Source: Saccoglossus kowalevskii (lineage: Eukaryota > Hemichordata > Enteropneusta > Harrimaniidae). From it: 33,715 bases of DNA. This document shows, one piece after another, positions 20,592-30,848 of the stretch. Position 1 is the first letter of the stretch. Each line of letters starts with the position of its first letter. Location of the stretch: NCBI RefSeq assembly GCF_000003605.2, contig NW_003129380.1, positions 17,113 to 50,827 of the forward strand, in the 5' to 3' direction. The notes beneath the pieces are model-generated. The model saw only the letters and a list, made by a program, of their open reading frames with translations. It searched no databases and was not told the origin of the DNA. The position numbers were made by a program, and so were the translations under genes.

Positions 20592-21527
20592 TAATAATTT
20601 TCTGGAAACTGTACAGCAAATCACATATTTTCATTATTTATTGTTCATAGTTTTTCTAAATTTCAGTTTTTATTGTTAATTATTATTTACAGTAATAAAA
20701 CATTTTATTATATATGTGTGAGTATGTTTCATGAATTAATAGGCCACTCCTTTGCTTCAATTCCAACTATATCTTTGGGAATACCACTTGCTGTTTATCA
20801 TCCATATTTTGATATCCCACAATGTCTGGTAATTCGAACTAACTACTCTTTCGCAAAATTTGCCCAGGCTTTCTTCTACTCCCATATTTTCCTTAACAAT
20901 GAATGTTAATGCAGATATACAGTACAGTTAACTACAATGCATTTCCCTTACACTCCCTTGTATTACACAACGGTCTTTGTGCTGAGGCAGTTATGACCCA
21001 CATCCATCACCAGCCCTCTTGTGTACGTTTGATATTTACATTTGTAGGGATACAGCGAAATGATTCTTCCACAGACAGCTCCACATGTGATTCTATCATA
21101 TATATAGATTAGTCACGGCTGAGGTCAGAAATTAATTCCTCTGTATATGTTTTAGTCACGTTACCATTGTTTACCACTGGCGCGTTTTCATAATAGAACA
21201 AAACAAGAAAGCATTGGTTATCGGACAAAAGGCCACACGTTTGACCAGAAGCTAAAACTCGTGCGAGTTCTATAACCAATACTTTCGAGTAAATTTTATT
21301 TTGATTATACAACGAAAACACGATCAAATTGAAGGAGTCGTAAATCCAACAATTCATAGCACAACATATTTATATTCTAATTTTGTAGAGTCGAACTCAC
21401 CATTTAAATACATACAGAAAGTGTTCCAAAATTTGAGAAAGCGAGCAGGAGACACAGTCTACTTTTTCACTAGCGTAATTTAAAAACACACATTCATAGT
21501 TATGTGCTGGTATTGGCACCCACTCAA
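20592..21527. other. No gene recognised
   Basis: Holds plus frames 20673-20909 and 20903-21112 and a minus frame 21109-21357 of 82 codons (contains KVLVIELARVLASGQTCG). I recognise no family in these and see no splice or repeat structure that supports them. Confidence 0.4.
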
Positions 21528-21543
21528 ACCTAAACATTGTTTT

Positions 21544-21817
21544 CTTTAATTTTTTTTAAAATATTTTTTGTGCCAGGCGACAGTTCCGGACATTTAGTGT
21601 CACTGTTGTCTCTCCTGACTTTTTTTTCTGTATTCCAAAGACGCATTTGTCAGTGAATGAATCTCGGCCAGCGGAATTGGCCTTCCCATTGAGTCTGTGG
21701 CACACTCACCCAGGGTAGGGGTCGACCCTTTGATGTTCAACCTAAGGTAGGTTTGAATTTGGGTCTACCGATCATGCGTCTGATACGGCAACCACTATGC
21801 TACCAGTGACCGGTGCA
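21544..21817 (-). mobile_element. tRNA-derived SINE with target-site duplications
   Basis: On the minus strand the 5' part (about 21817-21740) has a box-A-like GGTAGCATAGTGGTTGCCG and a decayed box-B-like AATTCAAACC about 40 bp later, as in tRNA-derived RNA polymerase III promoters. The body continues for about 200 bp and ends in an A-rich tail with TTTTAAAAAAAATTAAAG. The flanks ACCTAAACATTGTTTT (21528-21543) and ACCTAAGCGTTGTTTA (21818-21833) match at 13 of 16 positions, as expected for an aged LINE-type target duplication. It has no coding capacity and depends on a partner LINE. Confidence 0.8.
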
Positions 21818-21833
21818 ACCTAAGCGTTGTTTA

Positions 21834-23510
21834 AGAATTTGATAGTGACTGTAGCCATGCGAAGCCTGGTCGTAGCATACCTCTACTAGTCTTAGATTTT
21901 TGGCATCTATACTAAAATGGATTGAATATTCGGGCCGGTGGGGATTACCTTGAGTTTAGCAGGAGGAAGTCCTATATGTGGCACTCTCACATATCCCGTG
22001 GAGCATGTTTAAACATGCACGGCACTGACCAATTCTCACTTCTATACATCGGGTATGTAAAATGAAAAACAATATCTTACCAGTTATAAGTAGTAGACAA
22101 ACACCTGCAAGTAGTATTGCAGATAAAGCCGCTGCAGAATTGGTTCGAATACTCATGACTATGTCAGCACACTACAAACGTTATAAACTCAATGACAAAT
22201 AGTACGTATACTTTAGGCATATATGGTGAAACGTGGATATGCTAATCACATCAAAAAGTCAGTGGGTGTGTTCAGTAGTGCTTTCAAACATTCGATTATA
22301 TTGATGCTAATTTATAACGAATGATTTGTTGGTCATTGGGGGCGCTAGCATTGACTAGAAACACATTTAAACAGTAGAGGCACAACAAAAAGTACAAATG
22401 AAGAAATTGAAAGGTACAAGGTTTACTTATTAACTAGCCATGGTTGATCAATTACATTTTACACACTGTGAAACATCAACATGTTTTGTTTTCTTTTGAG
22501 CAAATGGGAATTGATCGAATATATTTTGCACAGTGTCGTTCTTCAACTTGTCTATAACCAGCATTCTTGCCATTTGAAAGACAACTTAGTTCTCTATTGC
22601 ATTGATAAATAAGATACGTGGATTGTGCAGTAGACCTTTAAATGAAACACATTCACATTCCATGCATAGATACAGTAATATTGTCATACATAGCGTCCTA
22701 CGAACATAGAGATGTACACTATATGATTTCTTCAATCTGCCACACTGTGTGCATGCAAGACAATAGAAATAATTAAAATATCACCTATTTTTAAGAAAAT
22801 TTAAAATATTTGCAGTAGAGAAAACTTGTGAAGTAACGCAGTGAAACAAGATCACTGATGAAACAGTTGATCAATTATTTTAATACTGTTACATCCAGTA
22901 AACACATCCCATCGGAACATAAATAAATAAAGAATGTTCCTAAGACGGATTGATTTATTTATGTTGTCAAAATAAGGACTGAAACTATCATTATTTGAAA
23001 AGAAATATTTGCACCACAAGAATAACAAACAAACCAAACAATACAGGGAGTGCAGTTTATACTGCCACTTGCTTACCATTCAGTCAGAAAAATGTGCCAT
23101 CGTATCTTTTGAAATACACAGTAATTTAAACCAGACAAATAAGAACTCCCAACAAAATATGAATATCATCTCAAAATGGTTCAAGTAATAAATAATTAAG
23201 TTCGCTTAAACTGGTATTACTTTCCAAGCCAAAGTGACAGGATACCTTGTCATGTGGTATAGATCAATGGTTACGTCATGGCACAAGATATACTGGTTTC
23301 TCAAAACCTGAACACGTGTTTGATGTCGTGACATTTAACATTGTAAAAGAGCGTGTCCAGATATCTTGTAGACATTAAGTATATATTTAAGTCAGGAGGT
23401 GACTGTAAACGAAAACTTTAATCTTGTGACAACATTGAATTTTCTATTCCAGGAAGAAACATGGACAACATGCAACCTTAATTGGGTGGTGCGATTGAAA
23501 TTTATCTTAC
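21834..23510. other. No further gene seen
   Basis: Apart from the anchor-like exon at 22081-22156 this stretch shows no supported feature. A minus frame at 22852-23079 begins beside a donor-like GGTAAGCAAG, but the sequence before it is closed by a stop. Confidence 0.4.
22081..22156 (-). CDS. Possible first exon: N-terminal membrane anchor
   Basis: ATG at 22156 opens MSIRTNSAAALSAILLAGVC, continuing hydrophobic to LLLIT, followed by a good donor G|GTAAGAT at 22081/22080. This looks like a signal anchor with a short charged cytosolic start, as expected for a type II Golgi-type protein such as METTL24 relatives. It ends in phase 1, whereas the possible acceptor at 13107 would need phase 0. It therefore cannot splice directly to the METTL24-like exon, and a linking exon or a different partner gene is required. 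The SINE lies inside the following presumptive intron. Confidence 0.4.
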
Positions 23511-23631
23511 CTCCATCTGTCCTAATAAAAATACAATACACACAATCTTGACGCGAATTCAGAAAGTTGCGCTCATTTCCGCCATTTCTAATACACTGAG
23601 TTATTATATGTTTGAAGCGTTTAACATTCAC
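23511..23631 (-). CDS. METTL24-like exon, orphan
   Basis: Bounded by an acceptor CTGCCCAG (ending 23632) and donor GGAG|GTAAGAT (23511/23510). It is open through 40 codons plus one base, including RFKHIITQCIRNGGNERNFL and a QDC...FIRTDG end. The spacing of a Leu-Asn, Gln-x-Cys and DGG resembles the N-terminal part of METTL24-like exon 1 just before DGGW, although here an intron would interrupt after DGG. The rearranged copy at 23914-23985 physically joins this sequence to true METTL24-like sequence, which supports the family link. No downstream exons of this copy were found before 22156. Confidence 0.45.
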
Positions 23632-23820
23632 CTGGGCAGATGAACTGTGATTGTTTAAACATCACTGTCCTATGTGGAAGATACATATTGTACATTAATT
23701 TTATTCTACTGTACACATTGACCTATGCATGTATGTGTGTAAATGTAAATCGTTATAAGTTCACTAGTTGGCCATTTTGAATCAATTCATGAAACAACGC
23801 TAGAATGCACTTGCAAGCAA

Positions 23821-23985
23821 AATACACAAAACAGTCGTCAAAATTTGGCTTAATCTTATCATGAAAACACACACACCACCTGCCATCTTCAGGTAGTTGA
23901 GTTCCAATACACAAATTCAGAAAGTTGCGCTCATTTTCGCCATATCTAATACAGTCAGGTATGATATGTTTGAAGCGTTTAATAT
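23821..23985 (-). pseudogene. Chimeric METTL24-like pseudo-exon
   Basis: Two duplicated blocks are fused. 23821-23907 matches 12834-12920 of the METTL24-like gene (5 differences in 87 bp), preserving GTQLPEDG, CVCF and KIKPNFDDC. 23914-23985 matches 23556-23627 of the orphan exon (about 7 differences in 73 bp). On the minus strand the frame stays open across the joint (ERNFLN then LCIGTQLPEDG). The first G of DGGW has survived, but the second is changed to R, and the YSFG motif is broken to YFACK. The junction lies at a shared TGTGTATTG-like word, suggesting microhomology-mediated rearrangement rather than splicing. Confidence 0.75.
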
Positions 23986-25374
23986 TATGAGTCTCGTAAT
24001 ATATGTAGTAAATAAATAAACAGTAAAATAGTTACTTCGGACTACTATATATCACGTAATATATGCCCTGTAATAAAAATGACCATGCTCAGCAAGCACA
24101 AGATATCTATATAAGTTCGGTATACACTTAAATCCTTTGTTTCGAAGAAAAAACATCATGTGCCCTTCTCCCAACCGTAGTCACGTAGTATTTTGTTCAC
24201 AGTAAACGCGATCACGACTTCGCGGGCGAATTCATTTCCAATGAGCTTCTTTGCTCTGCCCCCGTTTCTCGTTTTAGTGCATTAGGTGTAATATTTATAC
24301 TACTATTGTAAAGTAGTAATATAATGAATGTTTCGTCGATCAGCACTGCACGAAGTTTGCAATAGTGCAACAATGTTTCTGATTATTTGACAAACTAGTG
24401 TTCGAATTCAACGATTATTGCTGCCACATTACCTGCAACTAGCATAGTAAAATAAAAACAAATCAGGGCAAATCAAATCCCAATCGTGGAAGAGCGGGTG
24501 AAAGAGTGTGCTTGGCAGAGAATTTTTAAGAAAACCCTACCCCTCGAAACCAAAATTTACCAAAATACACCCTATAACATACTAAATATAACACAAGCTC
24601 ATTTTCACTATTTCAAATTCACGGTATAAGGCAAGCCACTCTGTCTAAGAAGAAACACAATTTATAGACTCGTTGGGTGCCTCGCACACCCATTGGTAAG
24701 TTCCTACTCGTGCCCCGATCAGTAAAACGGGGTGACAAGCTCAGTCTGTATATTACTAGATGACAGGTACATCGCACTTTTCACTTCTCAAGAAGCACAT
24801 TAAAAAAAACTCACCTGCGACATCCATTCACATCTTGTTCACTCAGTATCATGGCAGAAATTCACACCATAGTGTGTGCATGACCAAGTTAAGGTAAATT
24901 TGTAATCTCATACGTTTTTTTTTGTTTTTCGATACCATAGCTGTAACTTTACACCGAAACTCGACCGAACATGCAGGGCCCGTGTCTGGCTGACACATGG
25001 CGTCGGTATTCGAAATGCAAATTCGTTATTGAACTATTGTAAACATCACGCTGTACTTATTGAGTAATAATAACATTTCTGTGCACTCTCACTAAAACTG
25101 TCATTGATGACTATGTCGAGTGGTCGTTTTGCTCCGCTCAGGTGTTACCTGTGGTATATGTTTATAGGACACATTAAAGTGTACGACTGTACCCAATTTT
25201 CATTCCATTATAATAACATATACCACCAGAGGGCGCCTTTACTTATATATCAGAAAATGATTGATGATGCGAGTGACTCAATTTTGCGACGTTTAAAGTT
25301 TCTAGTTAAACGTGCATAATGTTTGTGGGATATAACAGAGTAATCACTGTATATCTCATATTCAATTTTTGCTT
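23986..25374. other. No gene seen; intergenic
   Basis: Contains two neighbouring small hairpins near 24675-24740 (GGGTG...CACACCC and CCCCG...CGGGG) that do not form a tRNA, and the CTCF-like motif at 25223. Otherwise AT-rich without recognisable coding sequence. Confidence 0.4.
25223..25236 (+). promoter_or_regulatory. CTCF-consensus-like site
   Basis: CCACCAGAGGGCGC fits the degenerate vertebrate/insect CTCF core CCASYAGRKGGCRS at all 14 positions. A weaker 12-of-14 match, TTAGTAGAGGGCGC, occurs near 32370. Single motif matches occur by chance or inside repeats, so occupancy is unproven. Confidence 0.3.
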
Positions 25375-25550
25375 TCATTTTTTTTAATGAAGTGTGTATA
25401 TACGTATAGATCTATAATATCATGATTAACATATCCACTGCATTTTATGCATATATTAAGGTGTATTAGTTTTTCTCAGGTTTTGAATGTAAAAAAACGA
25501 ATAACCCAAATATCGGTCTTTAGAGAAGAGATTCGCAGTGGGGGGTCATC
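25375..25550. repeat. Diverged dispersed repeat, copy B
   Basis: Counterpart of 1861-2075 in the same orientation; the shared right-hand block is CTTTAGAGAAGAGA followed by CGCAGT and TCATCT. An AGATCTATAATAT word recurs again near 26079, next to an AT microsatellite, hinting at a third fragment. Confidence 0.5.
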
Positions 25551-26088
25551 TGTTTTTTTTTTAAATATGTAAGTTTACGCTTCTATCATATAAAAAAAAC
25601 ACCTCATCATCGCAACTACGAAGCAGCCTCTCTTAATGAATTAATCAACCCACAACAGTTATGCGCTCATAATTATTCAGGCAAAAAACATCAATTATCT
25701 TTCTATTATATATCTATTTGAACTTGAAATCAAAGAAACCAGAACCAATTTCTTCTATCTCTCATATCCTCGACATGTCCTCCTTGAATTTGATTGAGTA
25801 TAAGGGCAAGGTAACCTTTTACTATCCTGTATGATACACGAGATGACTTAGATTTTACCATCACAAATTTCCCCATCTTTGTAGTAATATCCCTCTTTCT
25901 CCTGAATATGGTACACACATTACCCAGCTTTTTGGATATGCTGGATATATTGGGACTTTGAGAAACTTCACACAGAACGCCTGCCTACACAGAGTTCTTT
26001 GCAATTTGTATGAATATACCAAAATTCACTGCATTGTGGCCCTAGTGAAATGTTAATTCATGGGATCGAGTTTATTTATAGATCTATA

Positions 26089-26109
26089 ATATATATATAT
26101 ATATATATA
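26089..26109. repeat. (AT)n microsatellite
   Basis: About ten uninterrupted AT dinucleotides within the AGATCTATAAT context noted for the dispersed repeat. Confidence 0.9.
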
Positions 26110-26411
26110 GGTCTACGTCGTATTAACATGTCTATTTCGTGTTTTCAAAATTTGTTACCCGAACGTTTTAGCCAGTATTATTAAGTATTATGGACTTATT
26201 AAGTTTGGGTTGACAAATTTTTGGCGATTTTTGGTCTACTACTGCTTCACTTTTTTTAAATACGGCTGAAGCGACTTCTTTAGCTCAGCAACATGGGTCC
26301 CCCAAAAAGTACGTTTAGAAGTTCATTTTATTTTTTATATGTTTTACACATAAAACATTTTTTCGAGGTACTATGTAGTTTCTAGAACTTTGCAACAATA
26401 GATCGTCGAAT

Positions 26412-26510
26412 ATTATAAGGTTATTACGAAGATACCTCAAAGTATGCACGAAGACAGTACATCGGCAGTATCGACCGACGCGCAGCGTACTGTCTGAGGT
26501 ATCTTCGTAA
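26412..26510. repeat. Inverted duplication of a Penelope-like fragment
   Basis: TTACGAAGATACCTCA (26424-26439) recurs inverted as TGAGGTATCTTCGTAA (26495-26510). An inner pair, GACAGTAC (26453-26460) and GTACTGTC (26487-26494), extends the right arm. The left half, through AAGTATGCAC, is also shared with 30860-30890, the start of the Penelope-like RT region. This is therefore a head-to-head scrap of that element able to fold into a hairpin. Confidence 0.75.
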
Positions 26511-26707
26511 CACAACTTAACACAATCGATTAATGTCCGAAAAATTATATTTGACGTATGCATGAAACCTAATTTCTCAAAAAACAAACAATATTAACAA
26601 TTTTAAATTTCATCTATATACTTAATTAAAATATAATATAATGCTACTTGTGTTACAATTATTTGTTTGAATTAGTATCTTATGCGTAGCATAGAAGATA
26701 CAATACT

Positions 26708-26839
26708 AATCAAAGAAAGCTTAGAAAGAACACCCGTGTGCTGAAGGTATTGGAGCCATTAAGTTAGCTTTTATTAGACCAAATACAGCATTTAATCAAA
26801 GAAAACTAAGAAAGAACTTCTGTATGCTGAAGGTATTGA
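26708..26839. repeat. Two direct copies, period ~86 bp
   Basis: AATCAAAGAAAGCTTAGAAAG...GTGTGCTGAAGGTATTG at 26708 is repeated at 26794 with a few changes. It lies immediately upstream of the larger array starting near 26880. Confidence 0.75.
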
Positions 26840-26879
26840 AAACACATTACAAATTAATATTGAAATATTGATGAAAAGC

Positions 26880-27900
26880 TGAAAACTAATTATACAAATC
26901 AGGTAATTAATATGAACAGATTTGAGTGTAAAACTAATGTCAGACCATCTATGCGCCAATTTTCATTGAAATGTAATTAGAACCCAAAAATATGAATTAT
27001 TAGGTAATTAATATGAACAGATTTTAACCCAAAATTAATCAGGCAGGTCTATTGTCCTAGAGCATTTATGTTTTATTGAAATGTGATGATCAGTATTTGA
27101 GATATCAGTGTGAAAGTTGAAAATTGACAAATTATGCAAATTAGTTAATTAAGATGCAAAAATGTTTACCCTCAAACAATCAATCTCTTCATAGTCCTAG
27201 AATACCTATGTACCACGTTTCATTGAAATGTGATTACTACTTGAAATACCAAAAGCTGAACATTTATTAATTATGCAAATTAGGTAATTATTATGTACTG
27301 ACATTACCCTAACAACTTTCAGGTTTATGCAGTGTCCTATGACATCTATGTACCAGGTTTCATTGAAATGTGATGATTAGCAGTTGAGATATCAGTGAAA
27401 AAGCTGAAAATTAACTAACTATGGAAATTGGGTGATTAATATGCACAAATATTTACCCCAAAACTAATCAGGTCTCTGCATATTCTAAAAGATATATGTA
27501 CCAAGTATCATTGTAATGTAAAGATTAGTACTTGAGATATCAGTGTAAAAGCCGAAAATTAACTAATCATTATGGAAATAAGGTAATATATGTACACATG
27601 TTTACCCAAAACTAATCAAATCTGCATATTAGTGTAGAGCATCAATGTTCCAAGTTTCATCAAAATCCAATGAGTTGTTCTTTAGATATCAGTGGAAAAG
27701 TCATGGAACAGCTAACAATTAGCGAATTTTCATGCAAACTAGGTAATTAATAAGCGTGGATTTTTACCAAATCAAATCTGCGCATTGGCCCAGAGCATCT
27801 ATGCTTCAAATTTCATAAAAAACAACATATGGTTCTTGAGATATCAGTGGAACAGACGGACACATACACACATATACAGACAGGCTAACTGCAAAGAATC
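26880..27900. repeat. Diverged tandem array, ~100-160-bp units
   Basis: About seven units are marked by AGGTAATTAATATG-like words at 26901, 27002, 27143, 27282, 27430, 27582 and 27741. Other recurring blocks are TTTCATTGAAATGTGAT, TTGAGATATCAGTG and AAAAGCTGAAAATTAACTAAT. The array ends in an ACACAT/ACAGAC-rich tail near 27855-27885. Later units are longer and more diverged. Such arrays with GAGATATC-type words and ACAGAC tails are common in marine invertebrate genomes; no coding capacity is apparent. Confidence 0.8.
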
Positions 27901-28450
27901 TCATTGTGTGTTTCGCACATGGGAGTCAAAAACTGTAAATACAACAACATTTTAAAATTTCATCAACAAACTCAAAGTTTATAAATGAAACTTAACTACC
28001 TATACATCTGCTTTGTCACTCTATTGTTTAAACTTGAATAGTATAAATCATTAGCAATGTCTCCGTCATGCTTTTAGTGACAAACAATAAAAAGTCAGAT
28101 TATGTTTAGATATTGGGATAATATTTAGCATATTAACTACAAATGTTGATAACATTTTGTTTTGTTAAAATTTTGCAATTTTATTCCTTTTTCATAAAAA
28201 TGCCCGCGATTTCACTAAATTTCACTGAAATCCAAAATAAATGATAAACAATATTTAACCAGTTATATCTTGCCTTTGTACAAAATGTAACCCAAATCTG
28301 AACAGTCATCTCTGTAAAATGAGCAGAACACTCACAAAAACCAATGGCCACCAGTCCGCCATTTTAAATCACATCACCAAAAACAATGACGTGCATCAGT
28401 ATGCCAATTTTGAAAGATATCGGTCAAGGCATGTCCAAGAAACAGTTGAT
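27901..28450. other. No gene seen
   Basis: AT-rich sequence. Near 28385-28411 the phrase GTGCATCAGTATGCCAATTTTG resembles the unit of the adjacent 50-bp minisatellite and may be its origin. Confidence 0.4.
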
Positions 28451-28846
28451 AGCAGTAACATCTCTACTCTATCAGACATGCAGCATGCCAATTCTGTCAG
28501 GCCTGTAACAGGTCTGCTCTATCAGACATGCACCATGCCAATTCTGTCTGGCCTGTAATAGGTCTGCTCCACCAGACATGTAGCATGCCAATTCTGTCAG
28601 GCCTGTAACAGGTCAGCTCCACCAGACATGTAGCATGCCAATTCTGTCAGTCCTGTAACAGGTCTGTTCCATCAGACATGCAGCATGCCAATTCTGCCAG
28701 GTCTGTAACGGGTTTGCTCTATCAGACATGCACCATGTCAATTCTGTCAGGTCTGTAACAGGTCTGCTCTATCAGACAAGCACCATGCCAATTCTGTCAG
28801 GCCTGTATCAGGTCTTCCCCATCACACATGCATCATGCCAATTCTG
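28451..28846. repeat. 50-bp-period minisatellite, about eight units
   Basis: Units begin (A/C)(T/C)CAGACATG at 28471, 28521, 28571, 28621, 28671, 28721, 28771 and 28821, with no indel over 350 bp. Each holds GCATGCCAATTCTGTCAG and the near-palindrome CCTGTAACAGG. A degraded half unit precedes (28451-28470) and the last copy is truncated. Because 50 is not a multiple of three, no repeated peptide is maintained; the plus frame over it is fortuitous. The regular period without unique spacers excludes a CRISPR array. Confidence 0.95.
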
Positions 28847-30848
28847 AATATTGGATAATTTAAAAACATTTCAGTATCCCCTAATCGCATACCACATGTA
28901 ACTTTTCATATTTTATATTCAAAGATATAAAAACCAAAAATATCACCTTACAACGCGTTTTTGAAATTTTGTGTTCTATCAACCATTATAAATCAACAGT
29001 ATCAGAATTGAAAGCTTTATATTATCACAACTTTACATTATCACAAAATAATGTTAAACCTCTATTTGCTAGTGAGTTCATTTCAACAAAACATCCAAAT
29101 TTGTTTAATAATGGTGGTGATGCCCCACAGCGCCATATTCAGTGAAGAGAATGGTCTAAGACACGTTATCATTTTAATGAAAAAGTCCTCTGGCTAGTAT
29201 ATTTTTTGGAGTCGTGTGGTAAGCCAATAGTCCACTATTGTGCAAAATAAATGTTGTAAACTAAACTCTAGTGAGTACACAATTCAGTAGTTTGATTTAT
29301 TCAGTTTGATCAATTGAGGTTACTGACAGACACTGAAAGTACACCAAGAACATATTGACCATCACATGATATGGAATTTTTAAAATGATAAAATATTAAT
29401 AAAACACCTCTCCTTCAATGTCATGGTAAGCATTATAAGCACCCCGTATTGACAATGCCACTTGCTGTATCAACCGATCCATACATTTCTACCATGTCCC
29501 CTGTTTGTTTCTCGCATTCAATGGCTCAACATCTCATTCTCCTAGAAAACAAGACATAATGTCATCATGCCAATGTGGTTGCTGAAGTGAATCATTTAAA
29601 TTATAGTGTATATTAGAATCAAATCATGTAAAGCAAAACATAGCATTCACAGTCTACTACAGATATTAATTAAAAAAAATATAACCCCTTTATAAGTTAT
29701 ATTTTTGAAAAAAAAGTCAGTTGAGATTATTACGAATTAATCAATTTAAGTGTTATACAGTCAAAAACAATGTTTTGTAGTCATAGTCAATGACAAAAAC
29801 TTATTTAGTCCCTATTCAGTTTTAGTAACAGTGTAAATTATAACATTATCAATACCAGTGAATTGCTGCAGATTATTCACAATAATATATTCTGTTTTTG
29901 AGCATCAAGGCTTGTACCATGAATATGAATACAATATTGTTTTCAACAACGAATGAAGGAGAGGGTATATAAAAAGAAGAGAAAATATTGGGTAACACAT
30001 TTTTAATCATAAAGTTGACATTAAAAAAGTACCATTGGCAATAACAATGGATTTCATTATTAAAATTGATGATATTTTCGGGACATCGTCATCTGCTCCA
30101 TGACTTGATTCTTGTCCAAATGTGGCGTTCCATCCAGTATACCGTGCTTGTAGATCCCTGCTGGTGTCATTGTGGTCATTTGAACGTGTTATTATTGATT
30201 AACAATTTTTCACCAGTTGAACTATGAAACACATTGTGACACAAATTGAATGTTCGAATAAAATGAACAAAATCAATCAAGGCCATTTGAGAAATTATGT
30301 CTGATGGACACACAAATGTACAGAACCCAGAACATTCCAGTCGCTTATTCAACAGGACAAATGATGTTCCAGGGATTGTTTTGGTTCTTCTATTTACTGC
30401 CTTAACAAATAACAAATATTAACTTGATAGAATCAAATAAAGACTTAATTCTTACATGTTTACATTGCTGGCGTCTACTTCAGAAGGTTTTAACTTCTTG
30501 CAACTATATTTATTAAAAAATATATGTGTGAGACATATCGTATTAAATACAAGTCATTACACCATACAAACGGAATAATAAACACATTATTATACACCTG
30601 TCACCATAACGTCATAAGTTACAGCGTACAGTAATTTTGCGGTGTTTTACAGGGTATTTTCATCCTACCATACAAGGAAATTCGAATTCCAAATATTGGA
30701 TGATTACGGACATAAGCGACCTCTAATAATAAAAAAAAAACATTGCTGCCACCAAAGTTTGACGGGACTCAACACAAAGTAGTTCGCTAATTCTGTTCTA
30801 AACGTTTTTGATTTCGGAATTTCCATGATGTATCCTTGAACGAAAAAG
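28847..30848. other. No gene recognised; AT-rich
   Basis: A minus frame at 30176-30415 (contains RLECSGFCTFVCPSD) is preceded by a TTGTTAAGGCAG acceptor-like word and could be a stray exon, but I recognise no family and the frame closes at TGA/TAA without a donor. Nothing else stands out. Confidence 0.35.

Noticed and set aside
22850-22905. CTGATGA followed by a short stem, checked as a hammerhead ribozyme because Penelope-like elements can carry them
   Set aside because: The GAAA core is absent after stem II and a stem III is not formed.
22852-23079. Minus frame next to a donor-like GGTAAGCAAG
   Set aside because: The sequence before the donor is closed by TGA two codons earlier, so no coding exon ends there.
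24670-24740. Two adjacent GC hairpins, checked as a tRNA or snRNA
   Set aside because: No box A/B, no acceptor or T arm pairing, and no snRNA signature.
28319-28558. 79-codon plus frame over the minisatellite
   Set aside because: The period of 50 bp shifts frame every unit; the open frame is fortuitous.
28451-28846. Regular repeats that could suggest a CRISPR-like array
   Set aside because: The repeats are contiguous 50-bp units without unique spacers, in a eukaryotic context.
30176-30415. Cys-containing 79-codon minus frame as a host exon
   Set aside because: The acceptor-like word is present, but no donor and no recognised family; insufficient support.
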